A stretch of 64,000 nt of DNA. Origin: Bacillota bacterium (GTDB lineage: Bacteria > Macinerneyibacteriota > Macinerneyibacteria > Macinerneyibacteriales > DSCS01). Where the stretch lies: contig DSCS01000058.1 in assembly GCA_011048995.1 (NCBI GenBank), positions 27,652 to 91,651 on the forward strand, in the 5' to 3' direction. Shown here piece after piece: positions 33,066 to 42,433 of this stretch. Within the stretch, counting starts at the first letter, position 1. The number at the start of each line of letters is the position of its first letter. The notes beneath the pieces were generated by a model. It was not told the origin of the DNA. It searched no databases and saw only the letters and a list, made by a program, of their open reading frames with translations. The position numbers were made by a program, and so were the translations under genes.

Positions 33066-34406
33066 TCAATATTGAACGCGTACGGTAAAAGTGAAGCTTT
33101 TTTCCTGGTCGGGAGCCAGTTTAACCGGGAAGACGATTTCACGGGAATCACGGTCTGTGGGGTTGACCTCATATTGAGTCATTCTTTCCCTTGCAGAACG
33201 GTAATAGGTGACATAGACGGTCTCCCTTGTTTCTTTTCTGTTTTTCACTGTAACTTTATATTGGGTATCATGAGTATTTTTCTTTGGCGTCTCTCTTTTA
33301 AGGATTACCGTTTCTCCAATAATGTCAAAGGAATCTCCTATTTTAACGGTTATTTTTTCATTTCTCGGCGTGTGATCGACCTGATCATTCCCTACAAATT
33401 GAACATTCCCGGCTGTATCATTTTTGTATACAGAGAGGATGCCTGCAGGAAGAGCCATACCCATGCCGTTCTCTTTTGTGTTCATAAATTCGACAGTGAC
33501 ATTGACTTTTTTGTTATATTCTGCGACTTGGTACTTCAGTTTTTTTTCTGTTTTGATCTTAACAGGAGAAAAAAACGGGATCTCCTTTTTTTGGCGGGCT
33601 CCTATGGAGATGGGGCGCTCTACTGTGTAAAGATGATACTCCATCATCCCCTCTTCGCTGACAGCTGTATCGGACATAGCCATCTCTTCATACATCATCC
33701 CTTTTGCCCTGGAAACCGGAGCCTGCTGTGTCAGGCGTTGCACGTCTCCTGCCATCAGCTGTAATTTGACCTGGTCAAAGGCCTTACCTGAGTCATTAGA
33801 CAAAGTGATCCAGGAATTCAGTATTCCTGAGGCTTCATTATCATCAAGGATCAGGTTATATTTTGAAAACCACCGCATTCCATTGAGCAGATAAGCCAGA
33901 TTAAAGGAGTGGCGCCCTTCTACGGGGCTTTTCATCATCCAGGAAAGGGTAGGCCGGACCATGACTTCTCCTCCTTTTTCAAAGGAGTAACGGAAAATCT
34001 GATCTCCGCGAATCGAATGAAGCTCCCCCTTGATCTCGACTAAAACCGATGACCCGTCATAGCTGAGAAGAGTGCCCTGGAGTTCATCTCCCTGAACTGT
34101 CACCATTTTGATCGTCCGTCCCAACTGTTTTCTAAAGAGTTGGGATGTATTGACAAGGTCATAATCATAATTCTGTTCATAAATGACAATATTCTTGTTC
34201 TGAACAGGATAAATGGAAATTGATCCGGTATCCAGAGTTTCGGGAACTTCCGTAAGGGGGTAAGTGTGAACCCCTTTTTTCATATTGAACTTGATCTCTT
34301 CTCCATAGAGAGCATAGCCGCTGTTATAGACAGTGAGGTTTTTTGCATCCGTCGACGAAATCGCCAAGACAGCCAGCATCATCAGACATGTGATATACCT
34401 TTTCAT
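33066..34406 (-). CDS. Secreted DUF4139-like protein
   Basis: N-terminal signal peptide; KNLTVYNSGYALYGEEIKFNMKKGVHTYPLTEVPETLDTGSISI; repeated beta-rich segments; YLLNGMRWFSKYNLILDDN. Confidence 0.75.
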   Translation of the reverse strand: MKRYITCLMMLAVLAISSTDAKNLTVYNSGYALYGEEIKFNMKKGVHTYPLTEVPETLDTGSISIYPVQNKNIVIYEQNYDYDLVNTSQLFRKQLGRTIKMVTVQGDELQGTLLSYDGSSVLVEIKGELHSIRGDQIFRYSFEKGGEVMVRPTLSWMMKSPVEGRHSFNLAYLLNGMRWFSKYNLILDDNEASGILNSWITLSNDSGKAFDQVKLQLMAGDVQRLTQQAPVSRAKGMMYEEMAMSDTAVSEEGMMEYHLYTVERPISIGARQKKEIPFFSPVKIKTEKKLKYQVAEYNKKVNVTVEFMNTKENGMGMALPAGILSVYKNDTAGNVQFVGNDQVDHTPRNEKITVKIGDSFDIIGETVILKRETPKKNTHDTQYKVTVKNRKETRETVYVTYYRSARERMTQYEVNPTDRDSREIVFPVKLAPDQEKSFTFTVRVQY

Positions 34407-34463
34407 ACGGCCTCCTTATTATTACTCTCAAGTGTAGCATCTTCTTGTAAATCTTCAATGAAT

Positions 34464-34490
34464 AAAAAAGACCCGGGTCTCCCCGGGCCG
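34464..34490 (-). terminator. Intrinsic terminator downstream of tRNA-Thr
   Basis: Minus strand CCCGGG-loop-CCCGGG hairpin followed by TCTTTTTTATT. Confidence 0.8.
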
Positions 34491-34492
34491 AA

Positions 34493-34564
34493 AGCTGGTG
34501 AGCGGATTTGAACCGCTGACCGACGGTTTACGAAACCGTTGCTCTACCCCTGAGCCACACCAGC
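34493..34564 (-). tRNA. tRNA-Thr (CGT)
   Basis: Minus strand GCTGGTGTGGCTCAGGGGTAGAGCAACGGTTTCGTAAACCGTCGGTCAGCGGTTCAAATCCGCTCACCAGCT; anticodon loop TTCGTAA. Confidence 0.95.
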
Positions 34565-35941
34565 TTACAAACGCTCCAATTCGACAGTAAAGTGCCGGAG
34601 GATGGGAGCCTCTTGAACGATTTTTAACCCTTTTTTCAAATGCTCCCTTCTTTCATAGACATTCCTTAAAGCTGCAGCAGTATAATCCATATGATTATTC
34701 GTATAGACACGGCGCGGTATTGCCAGACGGAGCAATTCAAGCTTGGGATAACGGTCTTTTCCGGTCTCCGGGTCCCGGTCTGCCAGCAAGGTCCCTATTT
34801 CGACCCCGCGTATACCGCCTTCGATGTAAAGCTCCACAGCCAGGAGCTGAGCCACATATTCAGATTGTGGAATATGAGGGAAAAAACGTTTGGCATCTAC
34901 AAAGACAGCATGCCCGCCAAAAGGCTCCTGCACAGGAATGCCGTACTCTTTACATCGTTCTCCGAGAAAAGCGACTTGTCCGACGCGACTTTCCAGATAG
35001 TCATATTCAGTACTTTCGCGCAATCCTTGAGCCAAAGCACCTAAATCTCTTCCGGCCAGGCCGCCGTAAGTCAGATATCCTTCAAAGAGAATGCTGAAAA
35101 CAGAGACTTTTTTCATCAATTCTTCGTTTCGGAATCCGACAAGCCCGCCGATGTTGGTAATACCGTCTTTTTTAGCACTCATTGTAAAGCCATCCACATA
35201 CGAAAACATTTCCTTGACGATCTCTTTGATGCTTTTTTTCTCATATCCCTTTTCACGGATTTTAATGAAATAGGCATTCTCCGCAAAACGGGCCGCATCA
35301 AAGAAGAGAGGAATATTATATTTTCTGCACATGTGGGCCGTCTCTTTAATATTAGACATCGAAACAGGCTGCCCTCCGGCAGAATTACAGGTAACGGTCA
35401 AAATCACCAACGGAATATCATCTCTTTTATTTGCTTTTAAGACAGTTTCCAGTTTTTCCATATCGATGTTGCCTTTGAAAGGATGTTCTTTTGTGGTGTC
35501 AAAGGCCTCATCGATCGTGCAATCGACAGCTTTCGCCTTACGGAATTCAATATGTCCTTTAGTCGTATCAAAATGTGAATTCCCGGGAACAATATCACCG
35601 GCCTTGAGCATAGCCGAGAAGAGGACGTTTTCTGCCGCCCTTCCTTGATGTGTAGGAATAAACCGCTGAAACCCCAAGATCTCTTCGACGGATTGCTTTA
35701 GCTTGTAATAGGATCGGGCTCCGGCATAACTTTCATCTCCGACCATGATCTCAGCCCATTGTTTATCACTCATTGCATTCGTTCCTGAATCGGTCAATAA
35801 ATCGATATAGACATAATCACTTTTAAGATTGAATAAATTGTACTTTGCTTTTTTTATCCATTCTTTACGCTCCTCAGGAGTGCTTTGCCGAATCATCTCG
35901 ACAGTTTTTATCCTGAAGGGCTCGGCATAGGGTAATTTCAT
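34565..35941 (-). CDS. tnaA: Tryptophanase (beta-eliminating lyase family)
   Basis: YIDLLTDSGTNAMSDKQWAEIMVGDESYAGARSYYKL; THQGRAAENVLF; DGFTMSAKKDG; RRVYTNNHMDY. HFDTTKGH and VEIGTLLADRDPETGK match tryptophanase rather than tyrosine phenol-lyase. Confidence 0.87.
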   Translation of the reverse strand: MKLPYAEPFRIKTVEMIRQSTPEERKEWIKKAKYNLFNLKSDYVYIDLLTDSGTNAMSDKQWAEIMVGDESYAGARSYYKLKQSVEEILGFQRFIPTHQGRAAENVLFSAMLKAGDIVPGNSHFDTTKGHIEFRKAKAVDCTIDEAFDTTKEHPFKGNIDMEKLETVLKANKRDDIPLVILTVTCNSAGGQPVSMSNIKETAHMCRKYNIPLFFDAARFAENAYFIKIREKGYEKKSIKEIVKEMFSYVDGFTMSAKKDGITNIGGLVGFRNEELMKKVSVFSILFEGYLTYGGLAGRDLGALAQGLRESTEYDYLESRVGQVAFLGERCKEYGIPVQEPFGGHAVFVDAKRFFPHIPQSEYVAQLLAVELYIEGGIRGVEIGTLLADRDPETGKDRYPKLELLRLAIPRRVYTNNHMDYTAAALRNVYERREHLKKGLKIVQEAPILRHFTVELERL

Positions 35942-35962
35942 GCAGCCTCCTTTTGCAGGGTC

Positions 35963-35991
35963 ATTATAGGGAATCAGTTCAGAAAAAGCAA
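35963..35991 (-). promoter_or_regulatory. Promoter for the tnaA / tRNA-Thr unit
   Basis: Minus strand TTGCTT (35986-35991), 17 bp spacer, TATAAT (35963-35968), 22-50 nt before the tnaA ATG. Confidence 0.6.
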
Positions 35992-35998
35992 CCTTTTT

Positions 35999-38900
35999 TT
36001 AATACTTAAACCTGATTTTAAAGTCAATATTATATTTAAAATCCCCCTCCTGCTCTGCCGCTCCGGTCTGCAGTGAGAGGTTTTTATTAAAGTAATAGAT
36101 AAAATCAAAACGCCTTGTGTCTCCGCTGAAAACGTCATCCTGATAACTGAGATAAAGATCCTGTCTGATATATTTTCCGATCTGAAGGTCTAAATAAGGA
36201 TCCTCTGCTGTAAGAAAATTCCCGCGCACAGAAATATTATCTATCCATTGGCTGCGCCGCAAAGGAGAAAAGAGCATCTGCTGAAGATAGTCTGTAGCGA
36301 ATTCGCCGATCTTCTGAGCGAAGACATCTTCTCCGGCCATATCATAAGCCGGGCGGCTGAAGGTCAAAAGAGAGATGATATCCGCTTCTGTCAATGTCGG
36401 GTCATCTGCGGACAACGAGACATTCGGATTCAAAATGTCTCCTGAGATGTTCAGCTCGATGCGGATCCTTTGTTTATAGAATACAGTTGTTTCGGCTTTG
36501 GCATCAATGGCAGGCAATACTTCAGGGGAGTTGGAAAATGAGACTGTTCCCTCTGTTATATTAAAGGGGACATTGATAAACTTCACAGTCCCTTTCACCG
36601 CTTCAATGGATCCCGAAAAAAAGACTTTATCCGTTTTTCTCTCTCTTTTATAATAAAAATCAGGCGCAATCTCAATATTTGTGAAATTGTTTCTGAGCCA
36701 GACGTTATTGGCTGCTGATATATGGACATTCATGTCCATTCCCTTCACTTCCTTGACGTCGCGAAGCGCGAACATCTCACTGAAATCGCCGCTCACCAGC
36801 CCGTTTTGCACCACGATATCCCCCGTCATGGATGTATAACCCTTCTCGATGCTTTGAAGACGGATATCTCCTTCTCCCGTTCCGCTGAAATACCAGAGAT
36901 TGTTGATCATCGTATCCCGGAAACGGGCTCGAAAATCAAACATCAGGTCATAAATAAAATCATTGATCGTCCCTTTAAAAAAGACCTTCCCGCGCTCTCC
37001 CACTTCACCGTGAAAAGTATCGATGATAATACGGTTGTCCCGGACTTGAGCTTCTCCCCGGATATTATGGACAAAGGCATCTCCTAAACCGAAGATGATA
37101 AGTTGTGTGGCATCCAGAGAGACATCGGCATCAAGATGAAAACGTCCGTCATACCAAAAACGGACAGGACCTGAAAAAAAGCCTGATGTCACAGAAACAT
37201 CAGGGGTTGCAAAATTGACCAGAAGAGCCGAGTGAACTCGTTCCAAATCCCCTCTGACATCAAAAGAATTTAAGGTAAACGGGTTTTTGTCTGTCCCCAG
37301 ATAAAAGTCTCCTGAAAGCCTGTTTGTTTTCCCTGCGACATCAAAGCGGATCTCTTTTAAATGAAGTTCATTTTTAATTAACTGCCATCGTGCAAAAAAA
37401 TCATCATATGACATCGTCTCAAAGTCAGAAAGCTGAAGTTCCACAGTGTCCGAAGATATCTGTATCTCGGAAGGCCCTTTTTCCTTCTTTTCTGTGGAGA
37501 AAAGGACCGCTCCCTTCATTTGAGGAACCAGCCGGAACAACTCATTGACTTCCGCAAGGTCGATCAGCCCTTTGATCCCTAAAGATGAGTTCTCCCAGGA
37601 GCGGTCAAAAGTAAAAGAGAATTCAGTTCGCGAAGAGCGATGACGGACAAAAAAAGACTTCACGTCCCAAAACATCTTCTCGGCAGAAAGACTGTCGAAT
37701 CCGTATTCGACCTTTTGTCCTCTGATCTCGACAATGTTCTTCGTCGAGGCCGCTGTCCATTTCCCTTTTTCGCGCCTGGCAGTCACATCAACAGCCGCTG
37801 AAATGTCTTTTGTAAGAACAATATTTGAGTTTTTTAAACAAAAGACTTCCCATTTCCTGTCAATATCAATATCTCCCTTTCCTGAGAGAGACACTTTTCT
37901 GTCATTGTAATACAGTCCTGAATAATAAATGTTAGCCGTGATCCTTTCATCGACAGAAATGAAGAAATTCACGCTCTCTGCCTTAAAACGCTCCATATAG
38001 TCTAAATCATCGATCGTCGAATATCCCATAAAAGAAAATCCGGTTTCATCTTTGTTGACGGCTCCTTTGAAATGCACTGCGCCTCCCCATTGTTTTCGGG
38101 GAAAGATCCTTTTCAGAGAGACAGATTTCATTTCAACATCAAAATTGTAAAACTTCCGGGTGTAATCACCTTTAAGGGAGATATGCCCCTCCCGGCCAAT
38201 ATCAGCAGAGGCTTTTTCAATACGGAAATGGGCTCTGTCTTTAACGAAAACGACCTCGCCGTGGTCTATCTTCTCATCCTCCACAAGTCCGTTGAGTTGT
38301 TTTAACTTGACGGTTCCGTTAAAATCTTTAAACCGGTCTGATTTACCATTTAAGCTGATATTACCGCTCAATTTCGTCTTTAGAGGAAAATTTGAGCTTA
38401 TTTCACTAAAATCCAATTGATTAAATTGAAAATCTCCGTCTATTCCCATCCGGGCTTTCAGCGATACATTAAGATTGCCCGTCAATGTCCCTTCTCCGGT
38501 TGTGGCATAAATCTGCGATAGCGAAATCTTCTCCGGAGTGATCCGGATTCCGTATTGTCCGTTTTGAACAGTGGCCCGTCCCAAATGGACATCTTCAAAA
38601 TAGGCCTTTCCGGTAAAAAAGGGCTTTTTCAAACTCCCTTTTATCTCTCCCTGAACCCCCCCGCGTCCTGTAAGGCCGGGCATGATTCCGGTTAGATCAA
38701 CATTTTCAAGGGAAAGCGATGAAATAATATTGCCTGACTTGATACGGCCGTCAAAAAAGGCCTGCCCTTCATTAAATAAACCGCGAAAAGCCAAAGTATA
38801 ATCCGCTTTCTTTTCGGTTTGAGAAAACTGGCCGTTTTCAATGAGAAAACGGCTATTGAAATAAGACATATGCCCCGCAATGTTACGAAAAGAGATGAAC

Positions 38901-39388
38901 ATCCTCTCGCCCAGCTTGGCGCTGAGTACGGCATTTTCAACCTTAAGATAGTGATCCTGACGTGAAACATAGATGTTTTCCAGCCGCAAAGAGTAGATAT
39001 CAAGTTTCTTCTGTTTTTTCTCTCTTTCATCTTCTTCCCTCACAAAAAAAGAAAGATCTTCTTCATAAAGGATCGCATCACTGATTTTTAGGCTTAAAAG
39101 CGACAAGCCGTCTCTTTTAAAAAAGGTCATCGGAGAGATGATGAGATCGATCTCTTTGATAAACGATCTTTCGCCGAGCATCAGCCCTCTGGCCTTGAAA
39201 CGCAACGGAAAGACGTAGGCGAATTCAACTGTTTCCGTGCTCAATCCATACTGCTCCATAACAGGCGCCAATGTGTGTTTCAGCAAATAATCATCAACCC
39301 GGGCATATGAAACAAAAACAAAAAGGAAAAAAAGGATGCCGAGAGTGATCAGGACGTCTTTAGTCACAGAGAGAATGAACTGTTTCAC
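35999..39388 (-). CDS. tamB: Translocation/assembly module TamB-like (AsmA-like / DUF490) protein
   Basis: 1129 aa; N-terminal TM anchor; beta-rich body; C-terminal GTVKFINVPFNITEGTVSFSNSPEVLPAIDAKAET...LTEADIISLLTFSRP...QTGAAEQEGDFKYNIDFKIRFKY. GTG start. Confidence 0.88.
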   Translation of the reverse strand: MKQFILSVTKDVLITLGILFFLFVFVSYARVDDYLLKHTLAPVMEQYGLSTETVEFAYVFPLRFKARGLMLGERSFIKEIDLIISPMTFFKRDGLSLLSLKISDAILYEEDLSFFVREEDEREKKQKKLDIYSLRLENIYVSRQDHYLKVENAVLSAKLGERMFISFRNIAGHMSYFNSRFLIENGQFSQTEKKADYTLAFRGLFNEGQAFFDGRIKSGNIISSLSLENVDLTGIMPGLTGRGGVQGEIKGSLKKPFFTGKAYFEDVHLGRATVQNGQYGIRITPEKISLSQIYATTGEGTLTGNLNVSLKARMGIDGDFQFNQLDFSEISSNFPLKTKLSGNISLNGKSDRFKDFNGTVKLKQLNGLVEDEKIDHGEVVFVKDRAHFRIEKASADIGREGHISLKGDYTRKFYNFDVEMKSVSLKRIFPRKQWGGAVHFKGAVNKDETGFSFMGYSTIDDLDYMERFKAESVNFFISVDERITANIYYSGLYYNDRKVSLSGKGDIDIDRKWEVFCLKNSNIVLTKDISAAVDVTARREKGKWTAASTKNIVEIRGQKVEYGFDSLSAEKMFWDVKSFFVRHRSSRTEFSFTFDRSWENSSLGIKGLIDLAEVNELFRLVPQMKGAVLFSTEKKEKGPSEIQISSDTVELQLSDFETMSYDDFFARWQLIKNELHLKEIRFDVAGKTNRLSGDFYLGTDKNPFTLNSFDVRGDLERVHSALLVNFATPDVSVTSGFFSGPVRFWYDGRFHLDADVSLDATQLIIFGLGDAFVHNIRGEAQVRDNRIIIDTFHGEVGERGKVFFKGTINDFIYDLMFDFRARFRDTMINNLWYFSGTGEGDIRLQSIEKGYTSMTGDIVVQNGLVSGDFSEMFALRDVKEVKGMDMNVHISAANNVWLRNNFTNIEIAPDFYYKRERKTDKVFFSGSIEAVKGTVKFINVPFNITEGTVSFSNSPEVLPAIDAKAETTVFYKQRIRIELNISGDILNPNVSLSADDPTLTEADIISLLTFSRPAYDMAGEDVFAQKIGEFATDYLQQMLFSPLRRSQWIDNISVRGNFLTAEDPYLDLQIGKYIRQDLYLSYQDDVFSGDTRRFDFIYYFNKNLSLQTGAAEQEGDFKYNIDFKIRFKY

Positions 39389-41131
39389 TCAGAACACCTG
39401 CCCTAAAACAAAATGCCATAATCCTTCCTCCTTGAAGTCTCTCATCCCGTAATTGATACGGATGATAAGAAACGGAAGGACATATCGCAACCCTCCTCCG
39501 AAAGAATCTTCCCCGTTTTGGAGATCCAAAGAATTATGCTTGTCAGCCCCGGCAGCTACATCCCAAAACAATTCTCCCCAAAATGAACCGGATAATAAAA
39601 ACCGATATTCCACATTCCCTAAAGCTGTCCTGTAAAAAGCATCCCCATATTCTTTGAAGGCATAACCTCTCAGGTCATAAGCTCCACCCAGAGAAAAGAG
39701 CTCATCATACGGGACAAGCAATTCCCCCCCCATGGGAGAGAGGGTTCTCAAAGCTCCGTGAAATGTCAGAATGTGATTATTCCGGGACAGATCCCAATAG
39801 AAAGCTCCTTCCCATTGGGTTTTGATATAATGAAAGTCCCCTTCCAAAAAACCGCCTGAGAAAAAACTTTTCCCTTTGAAAAAATATCCTGTTTCACGGG
39901 GATGGACTTTATTCGACAGATTATCCCTGTAATACTCGGCGATCAACCCGTTGGTAATCAACCATTCTTCTGTGGGGAGCATTCTCTCTTCACTATAGAT
40001 CTCCGAATAATAATCAAGACGTTTTTCATATCCTCCCAAAATCTCTTGATTCCCGCTCAGTTCTTTGCGTCCTATGATTTTAAAAGAAAGCTGTGTTTTT
40101 TTTCCATTGTCCTGATTTTCTTTTGCCGCAGAATTGATGAAAGCCAGATCAAAACGCCGGTTTAAAACCCAGCCCATGGAATAATTCAAATCAAACGAGA
40201 TCTTATGATTCATCGTTTCAAAGTCGATCTCATTGCTGTTCATAATACGAAAACGATGCATTTTATTGAAAACATTGTTATTTCCCCATTCAAGGCCTAT
40301 TCTCCCCACTGCGGGAGATGTGTAGCCGAAGTCCAGGCCCACCCATTTAGCCTTACCCTCCTTGACGTCCACCAAAAGGGTCACTGTCTGTCCTGCATCG
40401 ACAATAGAGATATTAATATCTTCAAAAACACCTAAAGAATAAATACGCTCCTGATAAAGGCGGATTTTATCAATGTTAAAAAGATCCCCTGAATGAAAAG
40501 GAGCTTCCCTTAAAACAAAACGAACCGGAATGCGGTCAAGCCCGGTACAGTAGATCTCGCCAAAATAAAAGCGCTGCCCTTTTTCCGCCACAATTTCCAA
40601 AGTGGTCTCGTAAGGCCCGATTTTTACTTTTTTTATAATAATATGAGGTTTGTAGTAGCCTTTTTTTTGATAATCTTCTGTCAGAAGAATCGTCAATGTC
40701 TGCTCAATACTCAAAGACCATCGTTGATGAAGAAATCGTTTTCTTAATTGTGATGCAATTTCATTTTCCGGAGAAAAAAGAAGCCCGGTTATGATCTCCG
40801 GCTTCCCTTCTTCGATAAAAAACTGAATGACAACACCATCAGGGACAGTTTCGTACTCGGCTGTGATCCGGGCATCGGGAAATCCGTTATCCCGGTAATA
40901 CTTCTTCAGCCCGTCGACATCATCATAGAAAATATAGGGGAAAAAAGGAGTGTCAGGAAACATCTTCATGCGTTCACGGATACGCTCCACTTTAATCGCC
41001 TTGTTTCCTTGAATCTTGATCTCTTTGATAACCCCGTTTTCTCCCTGCATAGGAAGAAAGAAGAATAAAGAAAGGAAAATAAGGAGGGTAAACCGCTTTA
41101 CACGGTTAAAGTTTTCCCCGCCTTTATACAT
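39389..41131 (-). CDS. BamA/TamA (Omp85) family outer membrane assembly protein
   Basis: Signal peptide then POTRA-like [21 protein letters not shown]...; [63 protein letters not shown]-terminal Phe (GQVF). Start moved from TTG 41140 to ATG 41131. Confidence 0.9.
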   Translation of the reverse strand: MYKGGENFNRVKRFTLLIFLSLFFFLPMQGENGVIKEIKIQGNKAIKVERIRERMKMFPDTPFFPYIFYDDVDGLKKYYRDNGFPDARITAEYETVPDGVVIQFFIEEGKPEIITGLLFSPENEIASQLRKRFLHQRWSLSIEQTLTILLTEDYQKKGYYKPHIIIKKVKIGPYETTLEIVAEKGQRFYFGEIYCTGLDRIPVRFVLREAPFHSGDLFNIDKIRLYQERIYSLGVFEDINISIVDAGQTVTLLVDVKEGKAKWVGLDFGYTSPAVGRIGLEWGNNNVFNKMHRFRIMNSNEIDFETMNHKISFDLNYSMGWVLNRRFDLAFINSAAKENQDNGKKTQLSFKIIGRKELSGNQEILGGYEKRLDYYSEIYSEERMLPTEEWLITNGLIAEYYRDNLSNKVHPRETGYFFKGKSFFSGGFLEGDFHYIKTQWEGAFYWDLSRNNHILTFHGALRTLSPMGGELLVPYDELFSLGGAYDLRGYAFKEYGDAFYRTALGNVEYRFLLSGSFWGELFWDVAAGADKHNSLDLQNGEDSFGGGLRYVLPFLIIRINYGMRDFKEEGLWHFVLGQVF

Positions 41132-41286
41132 TTTGTACAAGCGTATACTTTCTTGATTTCTCCGGACTTTTCAACAGTGACTTTCTGGAGATTAGGATTA
41201 AAAGTCCGTCTTGTCTTGTTATTAGAATGGCTGACAGCATTTCCTGTCATCGCTTTTTTCCCGCAAAAATGGCATACCCTGGACAT
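41098..41286 (-). CDS. rpmB: 50S ribosomal protein L28
   Basis: [36 protein letters not shown]...[13 protein letters not shown]; zinc-type CxxC...CxxC. Confidence 0.95.
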   Translation of the reverse strand: MSRVCHFCGKKAMTGNAVSHSNNKTRRTFNPNLQKVTVEKSGEIKKVYACTKCIKAGKTLTV

Positions 41287-41351
41287 AGTGATCAACTCCT
41301 TCTCAATGCGGGCTTATCATACCATCTCAATATGATATTGCAAGCCTTTTT

Positions 41352-41741
41352 TTATTGTATTGCTTTTTTTGCTTCATCCCATAACCGGTTCATTTCATTC
41401 AGCGATAATTGGGAAAACACGGCCCCTTCTCGGGCGGCTTTCTCTCTGATATAGGAAAAACGAACCGAAAACTTATCGTTTGTCATGGCCAAACATTCAG
41501 AAGGAGTATGAGGGATAAAGCGCGAAAGTTTAATAACGGAGAAGAGAAGATCTCCGAATTCTTCAGCAATACTCTCCCTTTGCCCCTGTTCAAACTCAAT
41601 GTGAAGCTCTTCCACTTCTTCCCTTATCTTATCCAGCACACCCGTGACATCAGGCCAGTCAAAACCGGTTTTGCAGGCTGTTTTCTGAATAGACCGGGAA
41701 CGTTCCCATTCCCGGCCCATGCCGTGTTGTCCGTCGTTCAT
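41352..41741 (-). CDS. mazG: MazG family nucleotide pyrophosphohydrolase (short, single-domain)
   Basis: CKTGFDWPDVTGVLDKIREEVEELHIEFEQG...IAEEFGDLLFSVIKLSRF (EExxE...EFGD). Start at MNDGQHG, ATGA overlap with the upstream gene. Confidence 0.85.
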   Translation of the reverse strand: MNDGQHGMGREWERSRSIQKTACKTGFDWPDVTGVLDKIREEVEELHIEFEQGQRESIAEEFGDLLFSVIKLSRFIPHTPSECLAMTNDKFSVRFSYIREKAAREGAVFSQLSLNEMNRLWDEAKKAIQ

Positions 41742-41742
41742 A

Positions 41743-42420
41743 TCAGAGCTCGATTTCCTCTCCCGGTTTGACATACAGCCCTTCCATGCCCCTGTCATTG
41801 ATCTTTTTAACAAAATCCTCCGGGGAGGCTTCAATGACTTCAAAGGTATTGTAATGGATAGGGATGACATGTTTCGGACGTATCATCTCCGCCGCTTTTA
41901 CAGCGTCGTCGACGTCCATTGTGAAATTACCCCCGATGGGAAGAAAAGCATAATCTATCGAATAATCTTCCAACAGTTTCATGTCAAGGGTCAGAGCCGT
42001 ATCTCCTGCATAATAGAAGCGTTTCCCCTCTGTTTCCCATAAAAAGCCGCAGGGATGTCCTAAATAATGTATTTCATGTTTGGTAATATGCCCGCTGCCG
42101 TGAATCGCGTTGACAAGTTTTACCCATCCGAAAGGAAAACGGAATTTCCCTCCGATATGCATAGGGTGTGTAAGAACATCCTGCCAACTGCACCAAATAG
42201 CCAATTCATATGGAGCGATAATCGTCGCTCCGTTTCTCTTGGCAAAATCAACAGCATCTCCCACATGATCACCGTGGCCGTGAGAGATAAAAATATAATC
42301 AGGAGAAAAATCATAATGCTTGCCTTTTACCCAGGGGTTCCCTGTGATAAAGGGGTCGATCAATATCTTTGTCTCACCTTCAAAATAAAGGGCTGAGTGG
42401 CCCACATACATTATTTTCAT
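41743..42420 (-). CDS. Metal-dependent hydrolase, metallo-beta-lactamase fold (UPF0173 type)
   Basis: MKIMYVGHSALYFEGETKILIDPFITGNP; IFISHGHGDHVGDAVDFAKRNGATIIA; YYAGDTALTLDMKLL; FLPIGGNFTMDVDDAVKAAEMI. Confidence 0.9.
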   Translation of the reverse strand: MKIMYVGHSALYFEGETKILIDPFITGNPWVKGKHYDFSPDYIFISHGHGDHVGDAVDFAKRNGATIIAPYELAIWCSWQDVLTHPMHIGGKFRFPFGWVKLVNAIHGSGHITKHEIHYLGHPCGFLWETEGKRFYYAGDTALTLDMKLLEDYSIDYAFLPIGGNFTMDVDDAVKAAEMIRPKHVIPIHYNTFEVIEASPEDFVKKINDRGMEGLYVKPGEEIEL

Positions 42421-42433
42421 TATCCACCACCTC

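Noticed and set aside
33057-33764. 235-aa plus ORF opposite the DUF4139 gene
   Set aside because: Antisense of a gene with signal peptide and coherent fold; begins inside a terminator hairpin.
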